Assembly: GCF_003286085.1 (NCBI RefSeq)
Contig: NW_020825313.1
Span: 1,736,001-1,800,000, forward strand
Origin: Drosophila persimilis
Lineage: Eukaryota; Arthropoda; Insecta; Diptera; Drosophilidae
Direction: 5' to 3'
Length of the DNA stretch: 64,000 nt
The notes beneath the pieces are model-generated. The model was not told the DNA's origin. It did no database searches and saw only the letters and a list, made by a program, of their open reading frames with translations. The position numbers and the translations under genes are program-made. Shown piece after piece: positions 1 to 10,458 of the stretch. Positions within the stretch are counted from its first letter, which is position 1. Every line of letters begins with the position of its first letter.

Positions 1-274
1 ATTATACAATATTTTGTTGTTGGGTAGTTTAACTACCAACAAATACATTTGGGTGCACATTGAAAAACAGTTTTAGTACAAATTCAGTTAGAGTGCAGCT
101 GGAATATTTATATACATTTTCCGGTACTTTAAGCGTCCAATCTCTCATTCTCTGTGCAGTTGCAGCCGCAGTTCTTGACTTTTCGTGTCTTCCATTCTCG
201 CTCTCGCGTTTATACATCGTCGCTTAAGCGGTATTTCATTTTCCGTTGGTGTGTCAAATTGCATAACGGTTAAC

Positions 275-2194
275 ATGGACAACGATCAGAATACAGGCGC
301 GTGCGGAAATACTGATTCCAGACTGAGTCTGTATAAGCGTAAAAGTCAGTCATTATATGATCGATTGCACAGGCTTGGCGAAACCTTCGCGGGGAATAAA
401 ATCGATAAGTTGACCGCCGCGGAAGTCGAGGTGCGCCTTGATATGTTGGCAGAAATTCGAGAGGAATTCAATAAGGCCCATAATGAATTGGAGGCTCTCG
501 ATCAAAACGAGATTGGGAGTGAGCTCCGCGAAAACTTCGATATTCTTTTCATATCGTTGAAAGCTGAGTTGCTGTCTGCTGTTGAAGTAAGCCAGTCACA
601 CGCCGCTGCCCATTCTACGACTCTGCCAAGCCATTCCGGACATAGTACCATCATGGCTCACAAGCAGCGACTTCCTGAGCTGAAGGTGCCTAAGTTTTCT
701 GGTGGATACGTCGAGTTTTCGTATTTTATGGCAATGTTCAAATCGGTGATTGAAGCGAATGCGGATCTCAGTGACATCGAGAAATTCCAGCACCTTCGCT
801 CTGGCCTCGCTGATGCGGCTTTGGATTCGGTTCGATCGTTGGATCTCTCCAGTGCCAATTATCGTGCGGCTCTGGATATACTTAAAAACCCCTTTAATAA
901 CAAAAGACTTGTTTTCCAGGCACACATCAAGAAGATTCTTGGGCTAAAGAGGGTAAACTCGCCTTTTGCTAAAAGGCTTCGGGAGTTTTCAGATGCAGTC
1001 AATTTACACATGCGAGCGTTGCAGACATTGGGAACTGCTGAGGAGATTTTAGGATTCATGGTCATCAACATGCTGCTGCAGAAGTTGGATTCGAAGACGC
1101 AAACCAAGTGGGAGGAGCACACATCGTCGGATGCTATACCTACCGCAGAGGAATTCTTCGAATTCTTGCAGCAACGCTGCCAGAAAATGGAGCGGTTGGA
1201 ATATGCTACAGCGACACACGCTAGTAGCGATCAGGTGGGAAAAAACCATTCCTATACGCAGGTTAAGAAAACGTTTGCAGCTTCCAACTCTTCCGCCGAC
1301 CCGTCTGTATGCGTCTTTTGCCACTCAGCGGGCCATGGAATATACTCGTGCTAGATATTCGGAAATCTCTCACCGTTGCTGCGCCACAAAGAAGTGAAGA
1401 AGCTTTCCCTATGCTTCAATTGCCTTAAACCGGGGCACCGGACCCGCGCATGCAATAGTGGAAAATGTCGAGTATGCGGCGGTAGGCATCATAGTTTGTT
1501 GCACTTCGATAGTATACAGCCCACAACACAAAGCTGCCCAGGTATTACTCCTCCCGATCTGGCCGTTCAACCAGAAACTCTTTCCATTGCTCAAGATTCT
1601 GTTAGCAGCTCTCCTCTACCTTCATCTACTTCTCTTGCTGCCCAAGGTCTTCACTCTGATGTCGTGCTTCTGGCTACAGCCGTGGTTCTCGTGAAGAATC
1701 GGTCAGGCGTTTTAGTTCCTTGTCGTGCCATCTTAGATTCAGGATCGCAGCTGCATCTCATCACATCCAGGTTCGCCCAGCAGCTTCAGCTTAGGAGAAC
1801 TCAATCGTCTGCACTTGTGTCTGGGCTGGGCGATACCAGCGTTTTTATTGAGGGATCCACCATAAGCATTTGTATGCATTCTCGCACCTCTGCTTACACA
1901 ACTACGCTTACTGCTCTCATCGCCCCCACGATTACCGATTCTCAACCAAGTATGACAGTAAATGTATCCGATTGGCGTATTCCATCTAACATTCAGCTCG
2001 CTGATCCTGCATTTTTCAATCCTCAACGGGTTGATCTTCTCATTGGTGCGAGCGTTTTTTATGATCTCCTCTGCGTAGGGCAAATCAAACTCACCGATGG
2101 ACTGCCTCTTCTGCAGAAGACCCGGCTTGGGTGGATCGTATCTGGCGGTGGACAGAAGGCATCAAGCTCGGCGCTTTTGGCCACGCACAATTGA
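275..2194 (+). pseudogene. BEL-E1 gag-protease, one in-frame stop
   Basis: The first ATG in frame is at 275 and matches the ATG of copy 2 at 62344, so I use it rather than upstream non-ATG codons. The product is a BEL Gag: a helical N-terminus, then a central block with the LPKFSGG-like motif (here LKVPKFSGGYVEF) that BEL Gags share. Two zinc knuckles follow, the second with CFNCLKPGHRTRAC and CRVCGG. The retropepsin has the active-site stretch AILDSGSQLHLIT. The linker RVDLLIGASVFYDLLCVGQI before RT is typical of BEL. A TAG at 1352-1354 interrupts the first zinc knuckle, where copy 2 has CAG. The reading frame continues afterwards to TGA at 2192-2194, where the RT region begins in the same frame. 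Confidence 0.8.
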
Positions 2195-3373
2195 CCAGAT
2201 TCGATAGCTGAGATGGAAGCAAGGTTGGATAAAACTCTTCGTATGTTTTGGGAAGTCGAGAATTGTGTGGAGGCTGGGTTGAATACCAAAGAAGAAGACG
2301 ACTGTGAAGCACATTTCGTAAGCCACCTTTCACGGTTGCCATCCGGGGAGTATGCAGTTCGTCTGCCGCTAAATAACAATACTGATCGTTTAGGAGAATC
2401 TTATGCTCAGGCTTATCGACGGTTCATCAGTCTGGAGCGAAAACTGGAGCGTAATTCCCCACTCAAGGAGCGGTATTCCGCCTTTATGAGGGAGTACATT
2501 GATTTACATCATATGCAAATATTGCAAATCTGCAAATATTTCTTGCCTCATCACTGTGTCCTAAAGGAGGACAGTACGACGACAAAACTCCGTGTCGTTT
2601 TCGGTGGATCCGCAGCTTCATCAACTGGATATTCTCTAAATGATGTGATGATGACAGGCCCTGTTATTCAGCATGCATTGTTTAACATATTTATTCGCTT
2701 TCTAATATATCCAGTCGCTCTCACTGGGGACATTTGTAAAATGTACCGCTGCGTACGAGTGTCTCCACCCGACAATTTGTATCAGTGCATCCTATGGCGA
2801 GATCCCCTCGAGTCCGATGTTCAGGCCTACACATTAGACACCGTCACATACGGGACTAGGGCTACAACATTTTTAGCGGTGCACGCAATGCACCAGCTGG
2901 GCATCGACGAGGGTGAGTACTACCCTCTTGGCTCTGCTGCTCTGCGTCAGGAGTTTTACGGGGATGACTTTTTTTCGGGCGGTAATTCGGTCACACAGGT
3001 CATGGACAAGATGCACTAAACATCAGCTTTACTGTCCCGTGGTAATTTTAAACTTAGGAAATGGTGCTCCAGTCACCAGGAAGTACTTGAGGGTACCCCT
3101 GAAGATGACATAGAGAAGTTCCTTAAGTTTAATGATGGAAGCGACATAGCCAAAACTCTCGGCTTAGCGTGGGACCCTGCTTCGGATCAGGTGCTTTTTG
3201 CTTTGTCCGCACTGGACACAAACTCAAAGCCATCAAAGCGGTCGGTTTTATCTACGATTACGGGGTTCTACGACTCTCTTGGATTGATAAATCCAGTCAT
3301 TGTCAAGTGCAAAATCTTTCTTCAGCAGCTTTGGAGCTACCCTCAGCGTTGCATTCAACTTGGATGGACTTGA
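2195..3373 (+). pseudogene. BEL-E1 reverse transcriptase
   Basis: This continues the gag-protease frame directly after the TGA at 2192. It encodes the BEL RT that would copy the element RNA into cDNA in cytoplasmic capsids. Motifs visible are a degraded LRVVFGGS (LRVVFDAS in BEL-B here), SLNDVMMTGP, GDICKMYRCV (motif A) and FYGDDFFSG (motif C, where BEL-B has FYVDD). TAA at 3017-3019 is in frame, but homologous sequence continues in the same frame to 3371-3373, through RSVLSTITGFYDSLGLINP. The changed motif residues (D to G in the first motif, Q to C in KMYRQ) add to the stops as signs of decay. Confidence 0.8.
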
Positions 3374-4014
3374 GAAATAGTTTGGCAAGCATTTCTCGGA
3401 TCTCATTTCCTCGCTTGGTTCTTCGTTCTAGTGTGGCTACAGAAGTTCACGGATTCTGTGATGCCAGCTTAGAAGCATATGGCGCTTGCGTGTATGTCGT
3501 GTCCAGGGAAGCCCAGTCTTCGAGCCAAGTTTTGTGCTCAAAGTCGCGAGTGGCGCCGCTAAAGACTATATCGATTCCTAAGCTGGAATTAAGTGGAGCC
3601 CATTTGCTTGCGAAAATCATGCAGAATGTAAAGGACATGGGAATCTTTACAGGTCGGTTCTATTGCTGGTCGAATTCGTCAACAGCATTATCTTGGATTA
3701 GGGACGAGCCAGCTAAATTTCAAGTTTTCGTGGCAAATCGAGTGGCATCAATTCAGGAGTTGACGGCAGCCATAGAATGGCGCTATGTTCCCACATCTTT
3801 AAATTCTGCTGATATTCTCTCGAGAGGATCGCTTCCCAGCCATCTTATCCAGTCAGAGCTATGGTTTCACGGCCCATCCTTTTTGCTAGGCTCCAAGGAT
3901 AAGTGGCCTGTATCTCCTGCTAACGACATAGCAAATTTTGGAGCTTCGCAAGAGAGTATTGCTAATCACGTCTCCACATGCCGATCTCACGTCCGGATGT
4001 TGTTTTATTCCCTT
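3374..4014 (+). pseudogene. BEL-E1 RNase H domain
   Basis: Sequence in frame +1 (the 3169-4017 open frame) after a frameshift near 3370 encodes the RNase H that would degrade the RNA strand during reverse transcription. The acidic positions are visible in VHGFCDASLEAYGA, IPKLELSGAHLL and SLNSADILSRG. The SDS motif expected between them reads YCWSNSSTALSWI, so one catalytic Asp is replaced by Asn. The frame reaches TAA at 4015, which lies at the border with the antisense RpL13A copy. Homology to BEL stops near 4005 and resumes near 4630. Confidence 0.75.
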
Positions 4015-4015
4015 T

Positions 4016-4575
4016 AAAAAACTGCTACGCATCTGCCGGTGTTTTTGTTGTCCTTAAATCTCGTGGCCATAGGGTTTGATGATTTTGTTGAAGGGCCAAG
4101 CTCCTTGGCAATGTTTTCACGAGCCTGAACAGTCAGCTTCTTCAGCTCGCGGTTGTGCTTGAGTTTGACACGCAACTTGGCTTTGCGGTTACGCTCCAGG
4201 CTCTTGATCACATCCAGGTAGTGCGATGGGGATAACGACGCGGCGACGCTTGGCGTAGGGCGATGGGATGCCATCGAACACACGCAGACGAGCGAGTGCA
4301 GCCTGGCCACGCTTAGTCTTGTGTGGGATAATACCTCTGACCGCCTTGTAGAAGATCCTGAACGGGGCACGGAAGTGGAAGGGACCACGAGCTGGGTTGA
4401 CGTTGCAACGCTTGCGCAAGTAGGCCAAGAACTTGATTTTGTTTCTGTAGAAATGGCCAGAGAGGTTCATCCAGACGGCCAAGCAAATGGCCGCGACCAT
4501 CAATAACAACGGTCCTATTCGTTAAACCAGTCATGTTTAAGAACCGCACGGAAAGAAAGCGGAAACTGCGTTGAC
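4016..4575 (-). pseudogene. RpL13A: RpL13A processed pseudogene
   Basis: On the minus strand, an ATG at 4534 opens with [20 protein letters not shown], the N-terminus of ribosomal protein uL13 (RpL13A), a 60S subunit component. Further conserved blocks are [49 protein letters not shown] and [19 protein letters not shown]. The original stop is TAA at 4056-4054. Segments are missing after GHLLGRL and after RRVVIPIA, and frames shift, so it cannot make the full protein. A pyrimidine-rich CTTTCTTTCC stretch just upstream resembles the TOP leader of ribosomal protein mRNAs. No introns are seen, which fits a retrocopy, but no clear poly(A) tract or target duplication is visible. Confidence 0.85.
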
Positions 4576-4629
4576 AGTTGGACAGAGTGACTTCATGCAA
4601 ATTCATTCTTTCGCATGCAGCGCACATTC

Positions 4630-4738
4630 GCCTACATGCATAAATTTATACATCGTCTTAGGCATCCAGGACTCACCGTTTCTGATATTCGGCAAGGAAC
4701 GCATCTTCTGATTCGACACATTCAGCTGGCAAAATTGT
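4630..4738 (+). pseudogene. BEL-E1 RNase H-integrase connector remnant
   Basis: The frame reads HPGLTVSDIRQGTHLLIRHI. This matches the BEL connector pattern: BEL-B here has SPTPDELRFASHCLIWNIQQ at the same place. It shows that BEL-E homology resumes after the RpL13A retrocopy. About 35 residues remain before the sequence passes into the LTR, so integrase is deleted. Confidence 0.55.
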
Positions 4739-4861
4739 GGCTAGCAAAAAATCGGTTTCCGCTAAGCCACCAAAATTAAATACGATTAAATAAAGATTAA
4801 ACCAAATTCTCTTTTCATTTTTGAAACACATAGGTGCCAAAAAAGTTTGGCATCTCAAACA
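4739..4861 (+). repeat. BEL-E1 3' LTR, 3' part only
   Basis: About 120 bp match the 3' third of the LTR at 61617-62005, including the stretch that ends in GCCAAAAAAGTTTGGCATCT. The end ...CAAACA fits the usual TG...CA LTR form. The 5' two thirds of the LTR are deleted together with integrase. Confidence 0.7.
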
Positions 4862-4866
4862 AGATC
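4862..4866. other. Target site duplication of BEL-E1, right side
   Basis: AGATC follows the LTR end. GGATC precedes the BEL-E2 5' LTR at 61612-61616. They differ by one base. Both sit at the same codon position of a LOA RT frame. Confidence 0.55.
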
Positions 4867-5640
4867 TACGAGAAAGTCTTCTCCCACGGGAATATCCCTG
4901 ACACTTGGCTTCAGACCAAAGTCGTATTCATTCCTAAGGCAGGCAAGCCCTCGCACACTTACCCAAGGACTTTACAACCATAAGTCTCTCATTTTTTCTT
5001 TTGAAGACAATGGAACGGAATTTTTGATTTCCGGACGGTTAGCCTCATCGATCAGATGCTACCATGCAGGACAGTTGAGGTATCACTGGGCACTGGACGT
5101 CAACGTTGACCAGGTTTTAAAGCACACCGTAAGGCGGAGTCTTCTAGCCCCTCCTAGGAGCATAGCAGTGAACGAACTGCTGTGGGGCTACCCCCACAGA
5201 GAGGGGAGAGGTACGGGGGCAGAACAACGCGTGGTAGCGTATGCGGATGTTGTTTCCTTAGAATTTCTGGTAGAACTTCACAAACGCTATGTGTGTGCAC
5301 GTACTCTCATTAAGATTTCAAAATTGGCAGACAAATGCGGCCTAGGTTAACCGACTAAAACGGAACTAGTGCTCTTCACTAGGAAGTGCAAGATTCCGAT
5401 ACCCCAAAGCTCTGTAGGGAAGCGCTTCGGCTTCTCGGGGCGCCTTTCCTCACGGACATTTCGGACCTTTCCGAAACCAACCCAGGGATCCTATCGAAAT
5501 TCATCCAAACCACCGGATGGGACTGTCCTTAATATGCAAAAGCTTGCTCTCCGCGTTTTAGGCAGTGAGATGGAGCACACTCCAATGTGGAAATACAACG
5601 GAGTTCATCCCGTCTCCCCAGCTACCGCTATAATATCTAT
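4862..5640 (+). pseudogene. LOA-clade RT relic, right half
   Basis: Broken frames match ORF2 of the LOA element at 42090-47346. It begins IYEKVFSHGNIPDTW, against LQGIFRKILAVGTIPRTW in the complete copy. VVFIPKAGKPSHT, SLIDQMLPCRTVEVSLG and VVAYADVVSLEFL follow; the last is the RT active-site motif, with YADD read as YADV. Many stops and frameshifts are present and the 3' end fades near 5640. Its left edge is the BEL-E insertion point. The missing left half is at 60959-61616, at the other end of the window. Confidence 0.7.
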
Positions 5641-6157
5641 TTTGGTTGAGTCTGCCCGATGCAGCAGCAATACCAATTCAATGGCACCAAATATTCAAAA
5701 TGACCCAAAATATTTTTGTTTGTTCGTCAAACGCTTTTCTTTTTTTCTTCATTATCAGGATAAAACTGAATATTCGCTCTTTGTGTTGCCAGTTTTTTCG
5801 ACTCCTTCTTCCAATCGACGTACGCGTTTCAAACCTTAAATTGCTCCACACTGTGTCCCTACCATGCAACTATTTGACCGTTATTTTCAATTTATCTCTG
5901 TTTTGGTCTTCTGATTTGAAACTAATAGGCTCTGCACACTGAACCCATCCTTGGGGTGGGTGGAATTTTTTGACAGATGTGAAGCTCCGATTCACACTGG
6001 CACCATCCACCATCTATCATCCGTCAAAAAGCAGCAGATGAGCCTAAAATTACAAAATTTTGGTCTGAATTGTGAAATTTTCATAATATTAAATTAGTAA
6101 ATTGGCTATATTATTCACTATAATAAAAGAATCCATATATATACAATAAACGTTAAT
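5641..6157. other. Non-coding stretch with an inverted repeat
   Basis: This is AT-rich sequence with no recognised gene. Imperfect arms TTTTTGACAGATG (5967-5979) and CATCCGTCAAAAA (6018-6030) form a potential stem with a loop of about 38 bp. They could be the end of a MITE or chance. Confidence 0.4.
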
Positions 6158-6206
6158 CTTAGGATTCCCTTAACAATTGCAGAAGCTCTGTTGCAAGTTG
6201 GTTTGG
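6158..6206 (+). repeat. 49-bp direct repeat, copy 1
   Basis: This matches 7646-7694 with few differences: both contain GCAGAAGCTCTGTTG followed by AAGTTGGTTTGG. Both are preceded by a pyrimidine stretch ending in GCAG, similar to a 3' splice site. Function unknown. Confidence 0.6.
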
Positions 6207-6243
6207 CCTTGGCTGCTCGCAATTGGAGTATCTCTCGCTTTGA

Positions 6244-6450
6244 TTACTGGTGGTCATCCTGTAATTTCTGCTGCTCCTTCTGGATTTCCAGAATTTTTTG
6301 AACAATCTCCTCCAGACATTCCAGTTTCATCCGCTTTGATGCGGCGCCTTTGTGTTCCAGTCCCACCTGACCGATAGTTGATCCAGGGCTGAGGCCTTCC
6401 ACTTCTTCAACGGGGCCGGTGTAGCACCATTTGGCGCCTGATCTTATATT
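6244..6450 (-). pseudogene. Short antisense ORF with coiled-coil-like sequence, unidentified
   Basis: The minus strand is open for 68 codons between TAG (6453-6451) and TAA (6246-6244). The encoded segment contains GPVEEVEGLSPGSTIGQVGL and then LECLEEIVQKILEIQKEQQK, a charged run with heptad-like Leu/Ile spacing that suggests a coiled coil. The first Met in frame is internal, so it is probably an exon or retroelement fragment rather than a gene. I do not recognise the family. A purine-rich CGGGGCCGG followed by TGTAGCACC on the plus strand at 6400-6425 also resembles a polypurine tract next to an LTR start, which is a competing reading. Confidence 0.35.
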
Positions 6451-7645
6451 CTAATTTTTATTAGTGTATCGCATCTTATTAAGTCTATCGTAAGTTAGGC
6501 TAGGACAAAGCGGGAGCGCAATAAAAGCTCGCTCTTGGTGAATTCGCCCCGCTTTGCCACCGTAGGCAAGCTAGGCTAAGAAGACATTATTTGAATACAT
6601 TGGAGAGAGTCGAAAAAATCGATTGAAAACGAACGCACGCACCAGTCTTTTTTCGTCGTTAAAATACAATTAGCCACCCAAGTTTAGAAAAACTATTCTA
6701 AGATCTAACAAATTTTAACACATAGTTAACTATATTTTGCAGATAACTATTTATTTTAAAATAATTTGTAAGCTAAGTATTATGTATTGCCACTTGAATA
6801 GGACACCCTAGTCAGTTTCTATCGCCCACTGTTCACAAAAAAACACGCTAGAGACTTAATTTTTTTTTAACTAAAATATTCAAGAACATACGGAAAATTT
6901 AGGGTAATAACTTTGCGACACTTGCATAGGACACACTAACAAACAAAATATATTTTTGAGAATTCTAATAATTCTAAGAAAAAACATAACTTAAATACTA
7001 TTTAAGCTAGTAAGAATGCTTGAATTAAATTAAAAAATGCAATAGATTGTTGATCCACTTTTCTGCTCCATAACTGGGCACATACGGTTTAGGGGTTTCA
7101 TACAAATTGGTCAAATAATTAAGTTATATCAAGCTCCAAAATAGCTCCATGGTTTAAATTAATTCGGGTAAACTTGAATATTGTTGGTCTGATCAATACT
7201 ATTGATAAATAAAATTCAAAACCGGTGAGTAGCGGCCAGCTTACTAGCTAAACGTTTCGGTTGTATGAATAGGAGCATTATCATATTGATAAAACCAAGA
7301 AAGGGTTGTTTGCAACTTAAAGGTAATAGGAAATGGCCCCTCACACACATCACCCCTGCAGCTCTTATTTCTTAATGGAAGTCCTGTAAATAGTAGCTAT
7401 AGCAATTAGGGTCTTTCAAATTCAATGAGAATGAGCTTTTGAACTTTGTTAAGCTATTAATATTTATTTTATTTATTAATAACTAATATTAAACTGTTGC
7501 AAGTTTTGAATTTAATGAAAGTCGAGAGTTTGAATAATATTCACAATTTATTAGCATATGTAAACCTACTTATCGCATATTAAGGTTGCGCTTATTTATA
7601 AAAGTTTAATTTTCAAAGGTCTCAGGGTCTAAAAATGTTCCTACT
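6451..7645. other. AT-rich non-coding DNA
   Basis: About 1.2 kb without a usable open frame or recognised repeat. It contains many A/T runs. I see no RNA gene or element ends I can defend. Confidence 0.5.
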
Positions 7646-7694
7646 CTTAGGACTCCCTTAAAAGTTGCAGAAGCTCTGTTGGAAGTTGGTTTGG
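7646..7694 (+). repeat. 49-bp direct repeat, copy 2
   Basis: Partner of 6158-6206, 1,488 bp downstream in the same orientation. The stretch 7695-8011 that follows holds no recognised coding sequence and a poly(T) run near 7914-7937. Confidence 0.6.
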
Positions 7695-8011
7695 ATCTGC
7701 CCCGGTCGACATTAACGGAATTATTTCAGGACCCCCGCAAATCCGCAGTACAATAATGCCAGTTCATTTCGACTTGCATGTATTTAAGGCCTGAAAATAA
7801 GCATTTAAAATCAAGGAGAAAAATAAAGAGAAAGCAAATGTATACATACATATGTACATTTGTTTACTTATTACCACCAATTTCTGGTCTCTCCATTTTA
7901 TATTGTGTTTGTTGTTTTTTTTTTTTTATTTTTTTAGTTTTCAACGATTTAAAATTCGAATTACGAATTCCAATATGTCTGTGCGCGAACTATTTTTTAT
8001 TGCCATTCATT

Positions 8012-9195
8012 GTTTCTTAGGCAAGGAAAGGCTGACGGCTCATGGGCAAGAACAGCAATGGACAGAGTGGAGGCTTTTGCGACGAACCTGGAAGAAAGAT
8101 TCACACCATTCTGGACGACATCTAGTTGAAGAGCAATGATGGTCACTGAGAGGCTGAATGAGACCTACCAGATGGAGCTCCCTGTGGCGCCAATCACTTT
8201 TCAAGAAATCTTGGAGGACATAAAGAAACTCAAGTCCAAGAAGGCCCCTGGCGACGATAGGATTGACAATGTTGTGGCAAAGACGCTACCAAACAGAGCG
8301 ATTCTGTATCTATTGCTAATCTTGAACGCGTCGCTAAGATTAGTATACTCTTCCAAAGCCTGGAGATGTGCCCACATAATCATGTTGGCAAAGCTAGGAA
8401 AGCCACCGGAAGACCTCAGTTTACTGGAGCCGCCGCTGGTTAAAACAGCCTTGCCAAACTATTAATTTGGGTTCAGGCTTCAGCACAGCACACCCGAACA
8501 ACTGCACAGGGTAGTGGAACACATACTAGATGGCTTCCAGCTGCTTACCTGGATATTTCGCAGGCCTTCGAACGAGTGTGGCACGAGAGACTACTCGCCA
8601 AGATCAAAATGATGCTCAACCGTGCTCAGCTGTGTGAAGTTATCAAAAGCTTTCTGAAGGAGAGGACCTTCCGTGTAGTCAAGGATGGTGCAGCTTCTTT
8701 GACCAAGACCATCAAGGCAGGAGAACCGCATGGCACCGTGCTTGGGCTGACACTGTAGTGCTTATTTACCCACGACATGCCAAATCCCTCTACGGTCCGA
8801 AGGGAAATGACGACACAGCATACTCTCAAGGGCAATCTACAGCAATTCTTCAAGCTGTTTGAAAACTGGGCCTGCCGATGGAACATCTCCATAAACCCTG
8901 ATAAACTAGGCTCTTGCCCTGGTGTCTTCCTACTTGGGAAACTAGGAGAGCAGCGTAGGAATCACACATACCTCGGAATTACACTGGATGCACGTTTAAC
9001 TTTCGACAGTCACATCCGTAGCGTGAGGAGCAAGGAGCAGAAAATGTTCTGGCTTATTAAACAAAGCAACAAGCTCAGTTTAAAAAACAAAGTCTGATCT
9101 CCAAAGTCATACTGGCCACTACCTGGAATAACGTCGTTCAGGTGTATGGGATTGCCTCCAAGACTAACCTTGCGAGGATCATGACATTCCAGAGT
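8012..9195 (+). pseudogene. Jockey-clade non-LTR retrotransposon ORF2 relic
   Basis: This is a 5'-truncated Jockey-type reverse transcriptase gene broken into several frames. The entry linker reads RVEAFATNLEERFTPF. The RT fingers read LKSKKAPGDDRIDN. Motif A is decayed to AYLDISQAFERVWHERLL, with the catalytic Asp still in LDISQAFERV. KAGEPHGTVLG corresponds to the GVPQGS region, with Q changed to H. The YADD box is lost in the frameshifted part, and the thumb follows with NHTYLGITLDARLTFDSHI. The last matching block is GIASKTNLARIMTFQSKF, after which unrelated antisense sequence begins. Stops at 8465 and 8758 and several frameshifts make it a dead copy. Confidence 0.75.
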
Positions 9196-9640
9196 AAATT
9201 CGCATTTCAAGGTCGATTTAGTAATAGTAAGTTCGTTAAGAACTTTTCCATCAATCATAGTAAGGAAAAGTTCAAAATTGACACTAATGTTTTTTTCTTC
9301 GTTGACTTTATGTACAAACGGTCTTATATTTAAAATCTGATTCTTAATATCACTTACAGTGAATTTTATTAGTTTCGAAGATTCCTTGGCGTATTTAAAT
9401 AATATAGGACGGCAATAATGAGCAGACGAAGGTCGAGGATTTTTCCAATATTCCGATGTATCCGACTTAAGCCGCAGTGGTACAAGAGAAGCCATAAAAA
9501 TGTTAGAATCTGTAATAGTTTTATCGTCTGTGGATATTGCTTGTTTATATTCACTTTGCCCAGAAGATCAATCACAGCCCCATTGCTGATCAATGTGAGA
9601 TTTGGTGGCAGACTATCAATTTTATGGTGAGGTAAGTGTT
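9196..9640 (-). pseudogene. Unassigned transposase-like protein relic
   Basis: Two overlapping minus-strand frames together give a protein-like segment of about 145 residues with one frameshift near 9500. Blocks are LPPNLTLISNGAVIDLLGKV, NPRPSSAHYCRPILFKYAKE, SVNFELFLTMIDGKVLNELT and STLKCEF. It resembles, from memory, a multicopy arthropod protein family that I associate with DNA transposons, with a ...CRPI..., TMIDGKV and C-x2-C type layout. I cannot assign a superfamily. It stops where the Jockey relic ends on one side and the INE-1-like repeat begins on the other. Confidence 0.4.
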
Positions 9641-9649
9641 TAATGAGCC

Positions 9650-10458
9650 GTTTCGTATGGATGCTACAGATTTTCGTCTTTTGTGGAGTGGAAGGGGGTG
9701 GGGCGAAATTCTGAGATATACTTTTTATAGTGCGATCTAACAGGAGTGCGGATACCAAATTTGGTTACTCTAGCGTTAATAGTCTCTGAGATTTGTGGAT
9801 ACCCCCAGATTTTCGTCCTTTGCGGGGGCGGAAGGGGGTGTGGCGAAATTTTGAAACAAACTCGTCTCGGTCCGATATATTACCAAATGGATACCAAATT
9901 TGGTTGCTCAAGCTTTTATAGTCTCTGAGATCTAGGCGCTAATGTTTTACTCTAAGCAAAGCCGGCTATGCTACGTGTGTGTTAGAGAGAGACAGGGCGA
10001 GAAAAAATGAAATTGTTTTCTTGATGCTGGCTATAAGAATAATACGATCCAATTCAGATTCTGCAGTCTAAAAGATGTGGTTATTCTCTACGATTCTGCG
10101 TTTTTGGTTTTATCGTATCTTTAAAATTATGGATGGCACAGATTTTCGTCCTTTGTGGGGGCGGAAGTGGGCGGAGCGAAGTTTTAAAATATTTTTGTAG
10201 CAGTGACATATCACAGAAGTCTGGATCCAAAACATCGTTGCTCTAGCTCTTATAGTCTTTGAGCACTAGGCGCTGAAGGGGACGGACAGACGGACGGACG
10301 GACAGATGGACAGACAAACATGGCTCAATCGACTCGCCTATTGATACTGATCAAGAATATATATACTTTATGGGGTCGGAAAGGATTCCTTCTGGACGTT
10401 ACACACATCCACTCTTACCACAAATCTAATATACCCCAATACTCATTTTGAGTATCGG
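9650..10458 (-). mobile_element. INE-1/DINE-1-like repeat, copy 0
   Basis: The right end reads, on the minus strand, TTATACCCGATACTCAAAAT with a short terminal hairpin (TGAGTAT/ATACTCA). Inward come a GGGGTCGGAAA block, ATATATATACTTTATG and a GACGGACA run at about 10280-10315. Three degenerate internal blocks of the form CAGATTTTCGTCCTTTGTGG plus a G-rich run start near 9670, 9808 and 10139. These are hallmarks of Drosophila INE-1/DINE-1 repeats, which are non-autonomous Helitron/Helentron relatives. Non-coding. Confidence 0.7.

Larger units (their letters stand above)
1..4861 (+). mobile_element. BEL-E copy 1, BEL/Pao LTR retrotransposon, broken
   Basis: This is an old BEL/Pao-type retrotransposon. 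The window opens in its 5' untranslated region; the 5' LTR lies outside. In order it shows gag with zinc knuckles, protease, reverse transcriptase, RNase H, an antisense RpL13A retrocopy, a short piece of the RNase H-integrase connector, and the last part of a 3' LTR. The integrase is missing. A second copy of the same family starts at 61617 in the same orientation and matches closely from its 5' leader onward, which shows that positions 1-274 are leader. The element is inactive, with nonsense codons at 1352 and 2192, a stop at 3017 and a frameshift near 3370. The assignment to BEL/Pao rests on protein motifs and domain order. Confidence 0.85.

Noticed and set aside
7778-8139. Hydrophobic frames with Phe/Tyr runs before the Jockey relic
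   Set aside because: Arise from a poly(T) tract; no signal-peptide logic, no conserved protein.
10280-10315. GACGGACA-type short repeats taken as a possible CRISPR-like or satellite array
   Set aside because: They are a standard internal feature of INE-1/DINE-1 repeats and recur at the same place in other copies (12884, 37884).
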